DNA of 46,097 nucleotides from Acidocella sp. (GCF_028687955.1 NZ_JAQTZC010000009.1:1-46097); one strand, 5' to 3'. Positions 1 through 8,995 are shown, counted from the first letter of the stretch. Program-made: numbers and translations. The notes: generated by a model not told the origin, from the sequence alone.

Positions 1-127
1 CGTGGTATGCGTAGGCCCGTTTGTTCTTCCAGGCTATTTATTTGCAGCCACAAGGGGCGTTGCTGACCGCTTTGTTAGCAAGCTGATTGGTTTGTGCATC
101 CTCATCGTGATGGTGGACATCTTGCTG
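1..127 (+). repeat. terminal overlap, identical to 45851-45977
   Basis: The first 127 bases match 45851-45977 exactly; the next base differs (t at 128, g at 45978). It lies within virB6. A length of exactly 127 equals a common assembly k-mer, so this is most simply a graph overlap marking circularity, not a biological repeat. Confidence 0.9.
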
Positions 128-409
128 TCAATTATAGATGGCGCGATCAACACATACTGCGGTGACGTGGTTTCCATGATTTCCTCCGGTCAGTCCTCCG
201 GGTGGTTTGGAACAACCGAAGACATCGCCGCCACTTTGTTTATGTGCATACAGCTTGTGGTGTTCTTGTTCTTGTCGGCCGCGACCATGACTTTCATTCC
301 GGGTATCGCCAGCTTCATCGGCGGTGGAGTGTCTGTCAGCCCCATGCAAGTCGTCAACGCTGTAGCAAAAGCCGCTTCGGCTGGAGCAGGTCTCGGAGGG
401 AAAAAATGA
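2..409 (+). CDS. virB6: VirB6-like T4SS inner-membrane protein, C-terminal part
   Basis: C-terminal 135 codons of the polytopic inner-membrane channel protein VirB6/TrbL. The frame is open at the left edge. It joins seamlessly in frame with the N-terminal part at 45330-45977, because bases 1-127 repeat 45851-45977, giving a protein of about 309 residues. Hydrophobic helices are visible (FVLPGYLFAATRG, IGLCILIVMVDILL, FMCIQLVVFLFLSAATM), and the tail is Ala/Gly-rich. The stop overlaps the start of the next gene (ATGA at 406-409), as is usual in this operon. The VirB6 call rests on topology and on its place between virB5/eexN and virB7/virB8. Sequence identity in this family is low. Confidence 0.8.
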   Translation: MVCVGPFVLPGYLFAATRGVADRFVSKLIGLCILIVMVDILLSIIDGAINTYCGDVVSMISSGQSSGWFGTTEDIAATLFMCIQLVVFLFLSAATMTFIPGIASFIGGGVSVSPMQVVNAVAKAASAGAGLGGKK

Positions 410-717
410 ACTTCTTATATACTCGGCAGGCCCTCATGGACTTTGAGTGGGCTGCAATCCTCTTCTGGATTTTCATCGCCATATTCGAGTTTGGCCTGAA
501 AAAGAAGGCCCCACGGATATTCCGCGCGATCTTCTGGCTACCTGGCAAGCTGTTACGGGTGTGTGTTGTGTGCGCCACTCTTGGCCTCCTGCTCTCCGGG
601 TGCGCCAACCCTGATCCGCTCGCGGTCGCATCCGGACCGCTCTATCCGCTCAACGCAGGCCACTGGCAGCCGACGCCGCAGGATTTGTCGGCGCCGCCTC
701 CTGTCACGCACAACTAA
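406..717 (+). CDS. virB7: VirB7-like lipoprotein with an extra N-terminal membrane segment
   Basis: A 103-residue protein between virB6 and virB8, the usual place of the VirB7 outer-membrane lipoprotein that stabilises VirB9. Around residues 55-70 there is a hydrophobic stretch ending in a clear lipobox (LLLSGC), followed by a short Pro-rich tail, as in VirB7. Unusually there is also an upstream hydrophobic helix at residues 14-30 and a basic segment. Either this is a two-segment protein, or the true lipoprotein starts at an internal GTG near 556-562, just before VCVVCATLG. The ATG at 406 overlaps the virB6 stop, which favours the long form. The lipobox and synteny are strong. The exact start is uncertain. 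Confidence 0.65.
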   Translation: MNFLYTRQALMDFEWAAILFWIFIAIFEFGLKKKAPRIFRAIFWLPGKLLRVCVVCATLGLLLSGCANPDPLAVASGPLYPLNAGHWQPTPQDLSAPPPVTHN

Positions 718-727
718 GGGGGGCACA

Positions 728-1420
728 ATGAACGACCGCGACACCGCGTTTCCGCTGGCCGCGCCGCAACTTGAGGCTCACTACCATGAAGTAGCCTCCT
801 TTCAGAAGCTCCGCGCCCGGCTAAGCCGGTACATCTCACGCGGTCTCGTTGTCGCGCTCGCTTTTTCCCTTTTTGCCAATGTCGGCTTGGCTTGGTCGAT
901 TGCCTCGATGCTACCACTCACCAAGCTGGTGCCCGTGTATCTATTGGTGCGGCCAGATGGCACGATTGACACATCCGTATCGCTATCCTCGCTCCCTGCG
1001 TCCAGCAGCGAGGCCGTCATCCGCGCCGCGCTTTGGCAGTATGTCCAGATGCGGGAGGGCTACACGTATGACACCGCCCAATACCGCTACGACATCGTTT
1101 CCGGCATGTCCGATGCGAACACGCGCACGATCTATCAAGCGTGGTTCAACTACCCCAACCCTCAATCGCCCCAGGTGATGGTCGGCAAGAACGGCGTCAT
1201 CACAACGCAGCCGATCTCGGTTGCCCTCATCGGCCCGAATGTCGCGCAGGTCCGCTATGAGCGCGAGCTTACCATGGGGACGGATGCCCCGCTGACGACG
1301 ACGTGGACCGCGACCCTGCAATTTCAGCAGGTCGCTTCCATCCCAGCATCCGATCGCCTGACGAACCCAGGCGGCGTCATTGTTACGAGCTACCAGAGTG
1401 AAGAGGATACCGCGCCATGA
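728..1420 (+). CDS. virB8: VirB8-like T4SS inner-membrane assembly factor
   Basis: A 230-residue bitopic protein. It has a short cytoplasmic N-terminus, one membrane segment at about residues 38-60 (GLVVALAFSLFANVGLAWSI) and a periplasmic domain of about 165 residues with the NTF2-like layout of VirB8. The ATG at 728 follows a purine-rich stretch (aaggggggcac). The longer upstream reading frame runs through virB7 and is ignored. The last bases overlap the virB9 start by four (ATGA at 1417-1420), indicating translational coupling. VirB8 links the inner-membrane complex with VirB9/VirB10. Assignment is by order, topology and size. Confidence 0.85.
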   Translation: MNDRDTAFPLAAPQLEAHYHEVASFQKLRARLSRYISRGLVVALAFSLFANVGLAWSIASMLPLTKLVPVYLLVRPDGTIDTSVSLSSLPASSSEAVIRAALWQYVQMREGYTYDTAQYRYDIVSGMSDANTRTIYQAWFNYPNPQSPQVMVGKNGVITTQPISVALIGPNVAQVRYERELTMGTDAPLTTTWTATLQFQQVASIPASDRLTNPGGVIVTSYQSEEDTAP

Positions 1421-2331
1421 AAGGCTGGAGGGCTTTGCTTTTTTCTGGCGTGGTGCTGGCGGGCCTGGGGCCGCGCCTGGCGCACGCCGATCAAACCCCC
1501 ATTGGGGACCGCTACGATACGAGGATGCGGCTTGTTGCCTATAATTCGGGGCAGGTTGTGCATCTCTCAACGATTGTCGGCGCAACCATGGTCGTGTCGT
1601 TCGGCTCGAATGAAACCGTGACGGCGGTTGCCGAGACTGACACTATCCACCTGGCCGCGGTTCCCAAGGGCAATTATCTGTTCTTGAAGCCGAGTGCCCC
1701 ACTGGCCCTTCAGCCGGTCATCGTCTTGACGCAACTGCCTGACGGCCAGCTCCGCCGCTACGTGTTTGAGATTGAGACCGTCAGTGACCCGTCCACGGCA
1801 AACGGTGCCGATGGTGTCTATTACGCGGTGCAATTCACCTATCCCGCCCAGGAAGCCGCAGCGGCGGCAGCGAAAGCAGCGGCCGAAGCGGCACAGGTCG
1901 CCAAGCTGAACGCCCAGGCCGAAGCGGAGGCCCAGACTCAGGCTACCAATGACATCATGGATAGTGAGCGGAACAACCCCTATGTCGGGCCGCGAAATTA
2001 CAGATATGTCGCGCAGGGCGATCATTCTCTTGCCCCGGTCTCTGTCTGGGACAATGGCTATTCCACGGTGCTGACCTTCCCAGGGAACACCGCCATTCCC
2101 TCTATTTTTATCATCAACCCGGATGGCAAGGAAGCGACGGCCACCTATTCGGTGCATGGCAATACGGTGGAGATTGACCAAACCACGCGGGAAGTCCGCC
2201 TACGCTACGGCGGGACGGTGCTGAACATTTACAACCTTGGCTACAACACCGTGGGCAACAACCCCGGCACCGGCACGGTCAGCCCGGACGTTACCCGCAC
2301 CCTTTCCAGCGCAGCGGGGACCGTGCCATGA
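1417..2331 (+). CDS. virB9: VirB9-like T4SS outer-membrane core protein (TrbG/CagX family)
   Basis: A 304-residue secreted protein with a signal peptide cleaved after AHA (about residue 24). The mature N-terminal beta domain (DTRMRLVAYNSGQVVHLSTI) is typical of VirB9/TrbG. An Ala-rich linker follows at about residues 150-175, then the C-terminal domain beginning NPYVGPRNYRYVAQG, with the NTVEIDQTTREVRLRYGG segment usual in the family. It forms the outer-membrane core complex with VirB7 and VirB10. It overlaps both neighbours by 4 bp. Confidence 0.93.
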   Translation: MKGWRALLFSGVVLAGLGPRLAHADQTPIGDRYDTRMRLVAYNSGQVVHLSTIVGATMVVSFGSNETVTAVAETDTIHLAAVPKGNYLFLKPSAPLALQPVIVLTQLPDGQLRRYVFEIETVSDPSTANGADGVYYAVQFTYPAQEAAAAAAKAAAEAAQVAKLNAQAEAEAQTQATNDIMDSERNNPYVGPRNYRYVAQGDHSLAPVSVWDNGYSTVLTFPGNTAIPSIFIINPDGKEATATYSVHGNTVEIDQTTREVRLRYGGTVLNIYNLGYNTVGNNPGTGTVSPDVTRTLSSAAGTVP

Positions 2332-3485
2332 GCGAAAACAATCAATCGCCCGTCGAACAGGGTAAATCTCCCGTTGCCGGCGAGGGCGGCCGTCAAATGT
2401 CGATGGGGACCAAGCTCGGCATTCTCGGCCTTGTCGGGGCGTTGGCGCTTGGCTTCGTGTGGTTCAACGCCCTCTACAGCCATCGGCAGAAAGCCCAGCC
2501 GGCGGCCTCGCAAACGGCCTATACAGGGGGCGGTCAACAATTCACCCAGCCGCCCCCGACAACTGCGAAGCCGCCTCCGCCGCCCGCCCTGCCTCAACCG
2601 GCGCCTGCCGCGCCAACATCCTTCTTGGGAACCGGGAGTAACCAACAGACCCCGGCCACGGCGCCGATCATGGCCTATTCAGGCCAGGGAAGCCTTCTGC
2701 CCAGCCTGTCGGCCGCTGCGGCGCCTGCATCGGGCGGGGGCAGCCCGCCCGCTCCACCGCCGGCACCGGATAGCTCCCCGCTTGGCGCACGGCTGAAAGC
2801 CACGCCTCTGGATGGGGAACAGGCCGCCATTCTCGCCAACCCGAACATGACGATCACCGAAGGCACGATGATCCCATGCAGCCTCCAGACCGCGATTGAT
2901 AGCCAGCTTCCCGGCCTCGTGACCTGCGTGGTGCCGATCGACATTCGCGGGACCACGGGCAATGTGGTCCTGCTCGACCGTGGGACCAAGATCGTCGGCC
3001 AAATCCAAAGCGGGCTGCTCCAGGGGCAAAACCGCGTGTTCGTCGATTGGACCCGCGCGGAAACGCCGGATCATGTCATCATCACGCTCGACTCGCCTGG
3101 CACCGATGAGCTGGGCCGTTCCGGCCTTCCGGGCGCAGTCAACAACCATTTTTGGGATAGGTTCGGCGGTGCCCTCATGCTGACGCTCGTTCAAGGCGGG
3201 CTTGACGCGGGAACGGTCCTGGCGGCCGGAAATGGTAGCAGCAATTCGACATCGCAGCAGGCCGCCCTTGGTTTCGTCTATTCGGCACAATCGAACGGCC
3301 AGGCGGTTGCCAACACGGCCTTGCAGAACACCATCAACATACCCCCGACTCTGACAAAAAATCAGGGTGATACGGTCGGTTTGATCGTCGCGCATGATCT
3401 CGATTTCTCGAATGTTTATAAATTGCAGGTCAATAATTCATCTTTCAACAACGGCCAGCCGGTGAGCCTGGACAATGGTGGGTGA
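2328..3485 (+). CDS. virB10: VirB10-like T4SS core scaffold (TrbI family)
   Basis: A 385-residue protein with a short cytoplasmic N-terminus, one membrane helix at about residues 29-46 and a long Pro-rich periplasmic linker (about residues 60-155). The C-terminal beta barrel carries the family signatures: ITEGTMIPCSLQTAIDSQLPG, VLLDRGTKIVGQ, and a segment ending RFGGALMLTLVQGG. VirB10 spans both membranes and senses ATP use by VirB11/VirD4. Its last 11 bases overlap the virB11 start. Confidence 0.95.
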   Translation: MSENNQSPVEQGKSPVAGEGGRQMSMGTKLGILGLVGALALGFVWFNALYSHRQKAQPAASQTAYTGGGQQFTQPPPTTAKPPPPPALPQPAPAAPTSFLGTGSNQQTPATAPIMAYSGQGSLLPSLSAAAAPASGGGSPPAPPPAPDSSPLGARLKATPLDGEQAAILANPNMTITEGTMIPCSLQTAIDSQLPGLVTCVVPIDIRGTTGNVVLLDRGTKIVGQIQSGLLQGQNRVFVDWTRAETPDHVIITLDSPGTDELGRSGLPGAVNNHFWDRFGGALMLTLVQGGLDAGTVLAAGNGSSNSTSQQAALGFVYSAQSNGQAVANTALQNTINIPPTLTKNQGDTVGLIVAHDLDFSNVYKLQVNNSSFNNGQPVSLDNGG

Positions 3486-4515
3486 AGCCGCGCTTCAACT
3501 GAACTACTTGATGAAGCCGCTTGCGCCATGGCTGGAAGATCCTGCCACGGAGGAAATCTGCATCAACCGCCCCGGTGAGGTGTTTATCCGCCAGCGCGGC
3601 ATTTTCAAGGCCGAACCCATAGCCTTCGATCTGGCAGACCTTGAAGATATATCCACGCTCGCCGGCGCGCTCCGAAAGCAGGATGTTGGCCCCCGTAATC
3701 CGCTTTGCGCGACGGAGCTGCCCGGCGGCGAGCGGTTGCAGATTTGCGTCCCGCCAGCCGTGCCGGCCGGCACGGTCAGCCTGACGATTCGCAAACCTGG
3801 CGGTTCGGTATCGCCGATCAAGTCCGTTGCGGGCCGGTATGCTACTACGAGGTGGAACCAATGGGAGACCCGGAAGGAAGCTGAACGCCGCGACTTCAGC
3901 GAACTGCTGGCGCTCTACGATTCGGGAAATCTCGAAGCGTTCCTAGAAAAATGTGTGGCATCCCGCCTGACGATCCTGAATTGCGGGGCAACCGGCTCTG
4001 GCAAAACCACGATGAGCAAGACGCTCATCGGGGCGATTCCCGTAGCAGACCGCATCATCACCATCGAAGACACGCTTGAGCTGGTGATCCCGCAACCGAA
4101 CCATGTCCGGCTGCTCTACAGCAAGGATAACATCGGGCAGTCCAACGTCACGGCGGAATCGCTTCTCCAAGCGAGCTTGCGGATGCGGCCAGACCGCGTA
4201 CTCCTGCAAGAGCTGCGGGATGACGCCGCCTGGACCTATGTAAATGAGGTCGTAAGCGGCCACCCTGGCTCTATTACCACCATCCACGGGAAGAACCCGG
4301 AAGATGCCTTCAAGAAGCTCTTCGCGCTGGTGAAGGGCAGCCCCCAGGGCGGCAAGTGGGATGACCGCACACTTATGGATTTCCTGGCATCGGCGGTGGA
4401 CGTGATTATCCCGTTCCATAACGAAGGCGCACTCTATGAAATCCGCGAAGTCTGGTTCGCCGCCGATGCGGCAAGGCGGGGTGAGACCGCCGCGAACCTG
4501 TTGAGGGCAGCATGA
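3475..4515 (+). CDS. virB11: VirB11 T4SS hexameric ATPase
   Basis: A 346-residue traffic ATPase of the VirB11/TrbB family. Visible motifs: Walker A GATGSGKTT at residues 171-179, an Asp box (TIEDTLEL), a Walker B-like region (RPDRVLLQELRDD) and a His box (SGHPGSITTIHG). The N-terminal domain includes the EICINRPGEVFI pattern. It powers pilus biogenesis and substrate transfer at the inner membrane. It starts within the end of virB10 and overlaps the next gene by 4 bp. Confidence 0.96.
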   Translation: MVGEAALQLNYLMKPLAPWLEDPATEEICINRPGEVFIRQRGIFKAEPIAFDLADLEDISTLAGALRKQDVGPRNPLCATELPGGERLQICVPPAVPAGTVSLTIRKPGGSVSPIKSVAGRYATTRWNQWETRKEAERRDFSELLALYDSGNLEAFLEKCVASRLTILNCGATGSGKTTMSKTLIGAIPVADRIITIEDTLELVIPQPNHVRLLYSKDNIGQSNVTAESLLQASLRMRPDRVLLQELRDDAAWTYVNEVVSGHPGSITTIHGKNPEDAFKKLFALVKGSPQGGKWDDRTLMDFLASAVDVIIPFHNEGALYEIREVWFAADAARRGETAANLLRAA

Positions 4516-4802
4516 AAATCAATCCTGACAAGATTTCTACCTGGGTTGAAGGCAAGGCGTCCGCTTATCTCGAATGGGACAAACGCCGCACTCAAGCCCG
4601 GTTTGAGAAAGCCCTTAAACTCAAACGGTATTTTTGGATTCTTTTAGGGATATGCTGCCTCCTTTTTCTTTTAGGGTTAATGGACCATCTGAACGCCGCA
4701 GCAATAAGTTCTGCCTGCGCCCTGGCGCTGATCGTCGTGTTCATGAAGTTCGTTCAACTGACGATGATTGCCCTGCACGGTAAGGAAGGATCGGACGAAT
4801 GA
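4512..4802 (+). CDS. small two-helix membrane protein between virB11 and virD4
   Basis: A 96-residue protein, not recognised. It has a charged N-terminal half (WVEGKASAYLEWDKRRTQARF) and two hydrophobic helices at about residues 39-57 and 62-84. It overlaps virB11 and virD4 by 4 bp each, so it is co-translated with them and probably belongs to the inner-membrane transfer complex. Its position recalls small proteins that associate with coupling proteins, but nothing in the sequence proves this. Confidence 0.7.
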   Translation: MKINPDKISTWVEGKASAYLEWDKRRTQARFEKALKLKRYFWILLGICCLLFLLGLMDHLNAAAISSACALALIVVFMKFVQLTMIALHGKEGSDE

Positions 4803-6619
4803 CCGATGCCATGGGCCAGCTCATCATCAAGGTCGGTTTCAGCTTTATCATGGCCTTTGTCGCCTGGACGATGGTGGCCTCCCTGGTGTTCCTGTTCGGC
4901 ACTGGCCTGCTGCATGATTTCCCGCACCCGTTCTACCAATGGTGGCTTTACGCGCTACAGGACACTGGCAACGCGCGTGTGTCCCTCTGGCTCAAAATCG
5001 GCGCGGTAGCTGGCGCCGTCCCACCCGTATTGCTGGCGATCGGCCTCATTGTTCGCTCGCGCCAGGTCACAGGCCCGCGCCTGCGCCGCCCCCTGTTTGG
5101 CGGCATCGTGAAATCGCCGCTTGCTGTCACCGATAATCACGGCCGCGCCGAATGGATCAGCATGGATGCCGCCCTGAAGCGGTTCCCTGGTCCGGACCCT
5201 CTCTATGGCGGCATCGTCGTTGGGGAAGCCTACCGGGTAGATCAGGACAAGGTTGCCAACGATCGGTTTGACCCGGAGAACCCGAAAAGCTGGGGCAAGG
5301 GGGGCAAGGCCCCTCTGCTAATTGACCCATGCAAGGAAGGCCCCACCCATTCCCTCGTTATCGTAGGCAGCGGCGGCTACAAGACGACAACTGCGGTTTC
5401 AACGCTTCTTCATTGGACCGGCTCGGCCGTGGTCCTCGATCCAGCCGGAGAAATCGCCCCGATGCTGCGCGAGGCGCGCGCCGCCATGGGGCACAAGGTC
5501 TATGAGCTGGACCCGGCGGCAGGTGTTGGCTTCAACGTGTTGGACTGGATCGACACAAAATCGCCGGTCTCATCCACAAACATTGACTCGGTCGTAACCT
5601 GGGTCTGCGGCGATCAAAAGCCGGGCGTCAACAAAAATGAGGACTTTTTCGAGAGCATGGGGCGCAACGTGGTGCGCTGTTTCGTCGCTCACGTCCTTTA
5701 TGACCCCGATGCCCCGGAAAAGCTGAAAACCCTCCGCACCGTGCGTCGCGCGATTGCCATGCCAACCGAACAAATCCGCACCGTCCTGCGGTCCATCTAC
5801 GAGAACAGCCCCAGCTCCTATGCCCGGCAGCTCGCCGGGCCATTGTGCGGCCTGGTGGACGAAACCTTCAGCGGGGTCGTCGGCGCCGCGGCCGAGCTGA
5901 CCACCTGGCTGGGTAACGACGCCTATGCGACGCTCGTATCCGGGGACAGCTTCACCACGGCCGAGCTGCTGCAAGGCCGGATGACCCTGTTCTTGAAGAT
6001 GCCTCTTAAGGTGCTGGAAACCACGCCGGGGGTCAGCCGCACGGTCATTGGCGCGCTGCTGAACGCCGCCTATGAGGCCGATGGCAATGTCAGCGGACGG
6101 GTGCTCTACCTGCTCGATGAGGCCGCGCGCCTGGGGTACATGAAGATCCTCGAAACTGCCCGCGATGCCGGCCGGAAATACAACATCACCATGCAGCTCC
6201 TCTATCAGTCGATCGGGCAAATCGTCGATCAGTGGGGCGAACAGGGCAAGCGCGCCTGGTATGAGGGGGTCTCCTTCCGGTGCTACGCTGCGGTGCAAGA
6301 CCTCGATACAGCGACGGAGCTGGAAAGCACCTTCGGAACCTACGGCGTCATGGCAAGTTCCGAAGGCACGAATTCCGGCAGTGCGGGCAAGGCGCTGGAA
6401 TCGTCCTCTCGCTCCCATGGCTCTAATATCAGCTATCACGAAATTGCCCGGCCGTTGCTCCGCAAGGCGGAGCTGATGCACGACACGCGGGCTGATGAAT
6501 TGTTCGTTCTCGCGCGCAGCACGCCGCCGATGCGCTGCGGACGGGCCATCTATTTCCGCCGCCCTGAGTTGGTTGCCCAGGTCGCGGCCAATCGTTTCTA
6601 TAAGGGAGCGGCCCAATGA
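4799..6619 (+). CDS. virD4: VirD4/TraG-type coupling protein
   Basis: A 606-residue type IV coupling protein that brings the relaxase-DNA complex and protein substrates to the T4SS. There are two N-terminal membrane helices (about residues 10-38 and 62-86). The P-loop is the variant GSGGYKTT (residues 190-197) followed by VVLDPAGE. Walker B and the following region read LYLLDEAARLGYM and QLLYQSIGQI. The YKTT form in place of GKST is, from memory, common in alphaproteobacterial VirD4/TraG proteins. It overlaps its neighbours by 4 bp. Its substrates here may include the four proteins with the YWxxVA tail. Confidence 0.95.
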   Translation: MTDAMGQLIIKVGFSFIMAFVAWTMVASLVFLFGTGLLHDFPHPFYQWWLYALQDTGNARVSLWLKIGAVAGAVPPVLLAIGLIVRSRQVTGPRLRRPLFGGIVKSPLAVTDNHGRAEWISMDAALKRFPGPDPLYGGIVVGEAYRVDQDKVANDRFDPENPKSWGKGGKAPLLIDPCKEGPTHSLVIVGSGGYKTTTAVSTLLHWTGSAVVLDPAGEIAPMLREARAAMGHKVYELDPAAGVGFNVLDWIDTKSPVSSTNIDSVVTWVCGDQKPGVNKNEDFFESMGRNVVRCFVAHVLYDPDAPEKLKTLRTVRRAIAMPTEQIRTVLRSIYENSPSSYARQLAGPLCGLVDETFSGVVGAAAELTTWLGNDAYATLVSGDSFTTAELLQGRMTLFLKMPLKVLETTPGVSRTVIGALLNAAYEADGNVSGRVLYLLDEAARLGYMKILETARDAGRKYNITMQLLYQSIGQIVDQWGEQGKRAWYEGVSFRCYAAVQDLDTATELESTFGTYGVMASSEGTNSGSAGKALESSSRSHGSNISYHEIARPLLRKAELMHDTRADELFVLARSTPPMRCGRAIYFRRPELVAQVAANRFYKGAAQ

Positions 6620-7326
6620 GCGGTGAATATCAAGGGGAGAACGAGAAGGTTTCCACCATCTTCAAGGGTGGCTGGAAAACGCTTGATGACGGCTATGACC
6701 TCAAATCTATCGAGCTGGGTAAGGGAACAACGTCAGGGCAATTTTATTTCGCCACCTGGCGTAGAACCGAGATGGAAGCCGGGCATGATCCTGAACCGTT
6801 CTGGCGTGGCCCCGTCAAAGACTTGGCTACAGCCTATGAGGGTGCAACCCGTGGCGATTCCTACATCATGGACGCCAAAACCAAAGGCGAGCTGTTCCGT
6901 GAACAGGCCGCGGTGGGTGCCGCTACGCTCACATTCGAGCAGGCTTCGGCAGTCTGGCAGGAACGTGCCCAACAAGACAGGGCCAACATCCCCGCACGGA
7001 CGGAAGAGATTGCGAAAGAGCTGACCGCCAAGCACGCCGGTAGCCCCTATTGGGGCGATGCGAGAATTCAGGAAGAGGCCCGCCGCGTGGCCGGACTGGA
7101 GCCAAGCCAAAACTACCAGCGGGCTTTCAACGCGGACCATAATGTGCGGATGGCGACTGACCCTCAATATCGAAAAGAGTACAACACCGCTGCCGAAGAA
7201 AACCGGCAAGCCGGTGTCGAAGCTCAGTCGTATTGGGAGAAGGTGGCCTCCGGCGCATCCCAGGCGCGCGCCTCTGGCGCCGTCGAATCCCAGGATCTCA
7301 CGCGGCCACCTGGCCGCACGCGATAG
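6616..7326 (+). CDS. unknown protein with YWxxVA tail; candidate T4SS substrate
   Basis: A 236-residue soluble, charged protein directly after virD4 (4-bp overlap). No family recognised. Residues 1-60 look like a small beta-rich domain (TIFKGGWKTLDDGYD, GQFYFATWRRTE), and residues 60-200 are mostly helical and rich in Ala, Glu and Arg. The C-terminus has SYWEKVA at residues 205-211, then a low-complexity linker and the basic end RPPGRTR. The same motif pair ends the relaxase, the Fic toxin and the next gene. I infer a protein that docks on VirD4, either as an effector or an adaptor. No catalytic motif was seen. Confidence 0.75.
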   Translation: MSGEYQGENEKVSTIFKGGWKTLDDGYDLKSIELGKGTTSGQFYFATWRRTEMEAGHDPEPFWRGPVKDLATAYEGATRGDSYIMDAKTKGELFREQAAVGAATLTFEQASAVWQERAQQDRANIPARTEEIAKELTAKHAGSPYWGDARIQEEARRVAGLEPSQNYQRAFNADHNVRMATDPQYRKEYNTAAEENRQAGVEAQSYWEKVASGASQARASGAVESQDLTRPPGRTR

Positions 7327-7336
7327 GAGAAAAGCC

Positions 7337-7561
7337 ATGTCGGAAATCGAATCTGATCTGGACCGGGCAGCGGCATCCTACTGGATGTCCGTTGCCAACA
7401 AGGTCGGCACGGGAAAGTCGGACGCCTTGCAACAGGCCGCCAACCTGCTGCGGGATGCACGCGCTGAAGCACGTATCCCCGATAGTGCCAAGCAACCCAC
7501 GCTAGACACAATGGAGGCACCGCCCCTCGATGTCCTGAAGCCCCCCCGTTTGACCCGATAA
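7337..7561 (+). CDS. small protein with YWxxVA motif; candidate T4SS substrate or adaptor
   Basis: A 74-residue protein with a good ribosome site (aggagaaaagcc before the ATG). The N-terminus contains SYWMSVA at residues 14-20. A helical part follows (SDALQQAANLLRDARAEAR), then a Pro-rich basic end KPPRLTR. It is little more than the shared tail found in the relaxase, Fic protein and upstream gene, stretched by about 20 residues. It could be a freestanding secretion signal, a decoy for the coupling protein, or a tiny effector. It lies 10 bp after the preceding gene and 19 bp before the trbM-like gene. Confidence 0.7.
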   Translation: MSEIESDLDRAAASYWMSVANKVGTGKSDALQQAANLLRDARAEARIPDSAKQPTLDTMEAPPLDVLKPPRLTR

Positions 7562-7580
7562 TCAGCCCAAGGAGATTTCC

Positions 7581-7895
7581 ATGCGCCTCGCCGTTTTATC
7601 GGTCCTCGCCCTGGGGACCGTTCTTGCGCTCTCCCACCCGGCCCGCGCCGATAGTGATTCCGCGTGCGGCGCGGTCCTCTGCCTCGCCGGCGAGGCAGCC
7701 GGCCAGGGCGGCGGTTCAAGCTGCACGGGCTATCTCACCTCGTATTTTTCCATCCGCGTCTTCAAGGGAGGCGATTTCAAGCCGGGGGACACGCTCTCCG
7801 AACGGGCCAATTTTCTGAATCAATGCTCAAGCGCCCCGTCCGGCACGCGCTCATCCGTCAATTCGCAATATGGCGGCCAGGAATTTGGCCCCTGA
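7581..7895 (+). CDS. trbM: TrbM/KikA-like conjugal transfer protein
   Basis: A 104-residue secreted protein with a signal peptide (cleavage after ARA, about residue 23). The mature part has the TrbM/KikA pattern: paired cysteines in SACGAVLCLAGEA, GGGSSCTGYLTSYFSI, a Gly/Lys-rich loop (FKGGDFKPGDT) and a last Cys in FLNQCSS. TrbM-type proteins are periplasmic helpers of mating-pair formation in several plasmid groups. It has a strong ribosome site (aaggagatttcc). Last gene of the long T4SS operon. Confidence 0.85.
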   Translation: MRLAVLSVLALGTVLALSHPARADSDSACGAVLCLAGEAAGQGGGSSCTGYLTSYFSIRVFKGGDFKPGDTLSERANFLNQCSSAPSGTRSSVNSQYGGQEFGP

Positions 7896-7969
7896 GCACG
7901 ATCCGGACATTCGGAAGATTTTAGCCGCCAAGGGGTATTGCAGACTCATCTAGGGAAGAGAGGAAGATT

Positions 7970-8995
7970 ATGCGCCTCGTCAACGCCCTTCGGTATTTTG
8001 AACCGCTCAAGCCCGGTGCCACCCCTCAAGACCGGCCCGAGGATTTCTGGGCCGCCTATGCGTCCGGCCTCGTCGCCACCGCATCGTGTGGTCGCATGGA
8101 AATAGGCCAAGACGTTGTGGAAGCCGCCCATGAAGTCATCAAAACGCGGCCTAGCACCGTACTCAGTGCGTTCCATCTTGCCCGTCCCCCTTTTCCGGTA
8201 ACATGGCTGGAATGGCTCATGGAGCCAACTGCCGAGATTCGCCGCCGCGGTTGGTTGATCGTCGAGGAAGACTGCGACACATATAGCGCGGTCCTGTTCG
8301 GCCTTGAGTCGGATGAGGTGCTGATTGCTGCTGGCATCGGCATGATTCTCCGGACTGTATCCGGCCCCCGCACTGGCGTATCTTTTAGTGAAGCCGAGCT
8401 TCAAGCCGCCAAGAAATTCAAGAGGCAGGTTCTCACAATCTCGAAGGTGGGGCGCTTCTTCACCAAGCTTTTTCAACGCTTGCCAAGCGGATCGCTTCTA
8501 ACTGATCCTGATTACCAACGTCTGGTCAAAGACCTCTCGCCCAATGACATTGTTGCCCTTCACGAGTTGGCTGATCGTATCGAACCTCATTCGATCGAGC
8601 ACGGGTCGTTTGGGAACGCCATCAACCCCCGTGATGAAGCCTATGGCGAAGCTTCCCGATTGTGTCAGGAACTCGTGGCTATTTTGCTGTTGCTGAATAG
8701 CCGCAACGCGACGGAGACCGGAGAAGAGCCGGACTTAGAAGCCATCAATCGGGCAAGGACAAGGAAGGGCGAACCGCCTTTGCTGCCACTGCGCCCGGTC
8801 ATTCTTGACATTACACGCCGTCTCCGCGCGGCACGCCGGGCCGGAATTCCAAACGCTCCTTCCGATCTTCGAGCCGCCCTGGTGAGGGGGCATTTCAAGG
8901 TTCGGAAAAGCGGCGTCTTCTGGTGGTCGCCGCATGTTCGCGGCAATATCGGCGAAGTATCCGGGCGAGATTATCGTGTCCAGGCAGGGCGCTAA
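7970..8995 (+). CDS. hypothetical protein with C-terminal GHFK motif
   Basis: A 341-residue protein of unknown function, preceded by gaagagaggaagatt. It is mostly helical, with no signal peptide or clear membrane segment. The C-terminal 40 residues read VRGHFKVRKSGVFWWSPHVRG, a pattern I associate with hypothetical proteins of phages and plasmids. The 332-residue protein at 31912-32910 ends in a similar motif (AGHFKLQAYGPQWSERR then GYERG), so the two share a C-terminal module. It is convergent with the relaxase gene, with 18 bp between them. Confidence 0.7.
   Translation: MRLVNALRYFEPLKPGATPQDRPEDFWAAYASGLVATASCGRMEIGQDVVEAAHEVIKTRPSTVLSAFHLARPPFPVTWLEWLMEPTAEIRRRGWLIVEEDCDTYSAVLFGLESDEVLIAAGIGMILRTVSGPRTGVSFSEAELQAAKKFKRQVLTISKVGRFFTKLFQRLPSGSLLTDPDYQRLVKDLSPNDIVALHELADRIEPHSIEHGSFGNAINPRDEAYGEASRLCQELVAILLLLNSRNATETGEEPDLEAINRARTRKGEPPLLPLRPVILDITRRLRAARRAGIPNAPSDLRAALVRGHFKVRKSGVFWWSPHVRGNIGEVSGRDYRVQAGR

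Noticed and set aside
1..127. A true long target-site duplication made by the transposon
   Set aside because: Tn3-family elements make 5-bp duplications; a 127-bp exact overlap fits an assembly k-mer and circular closure.
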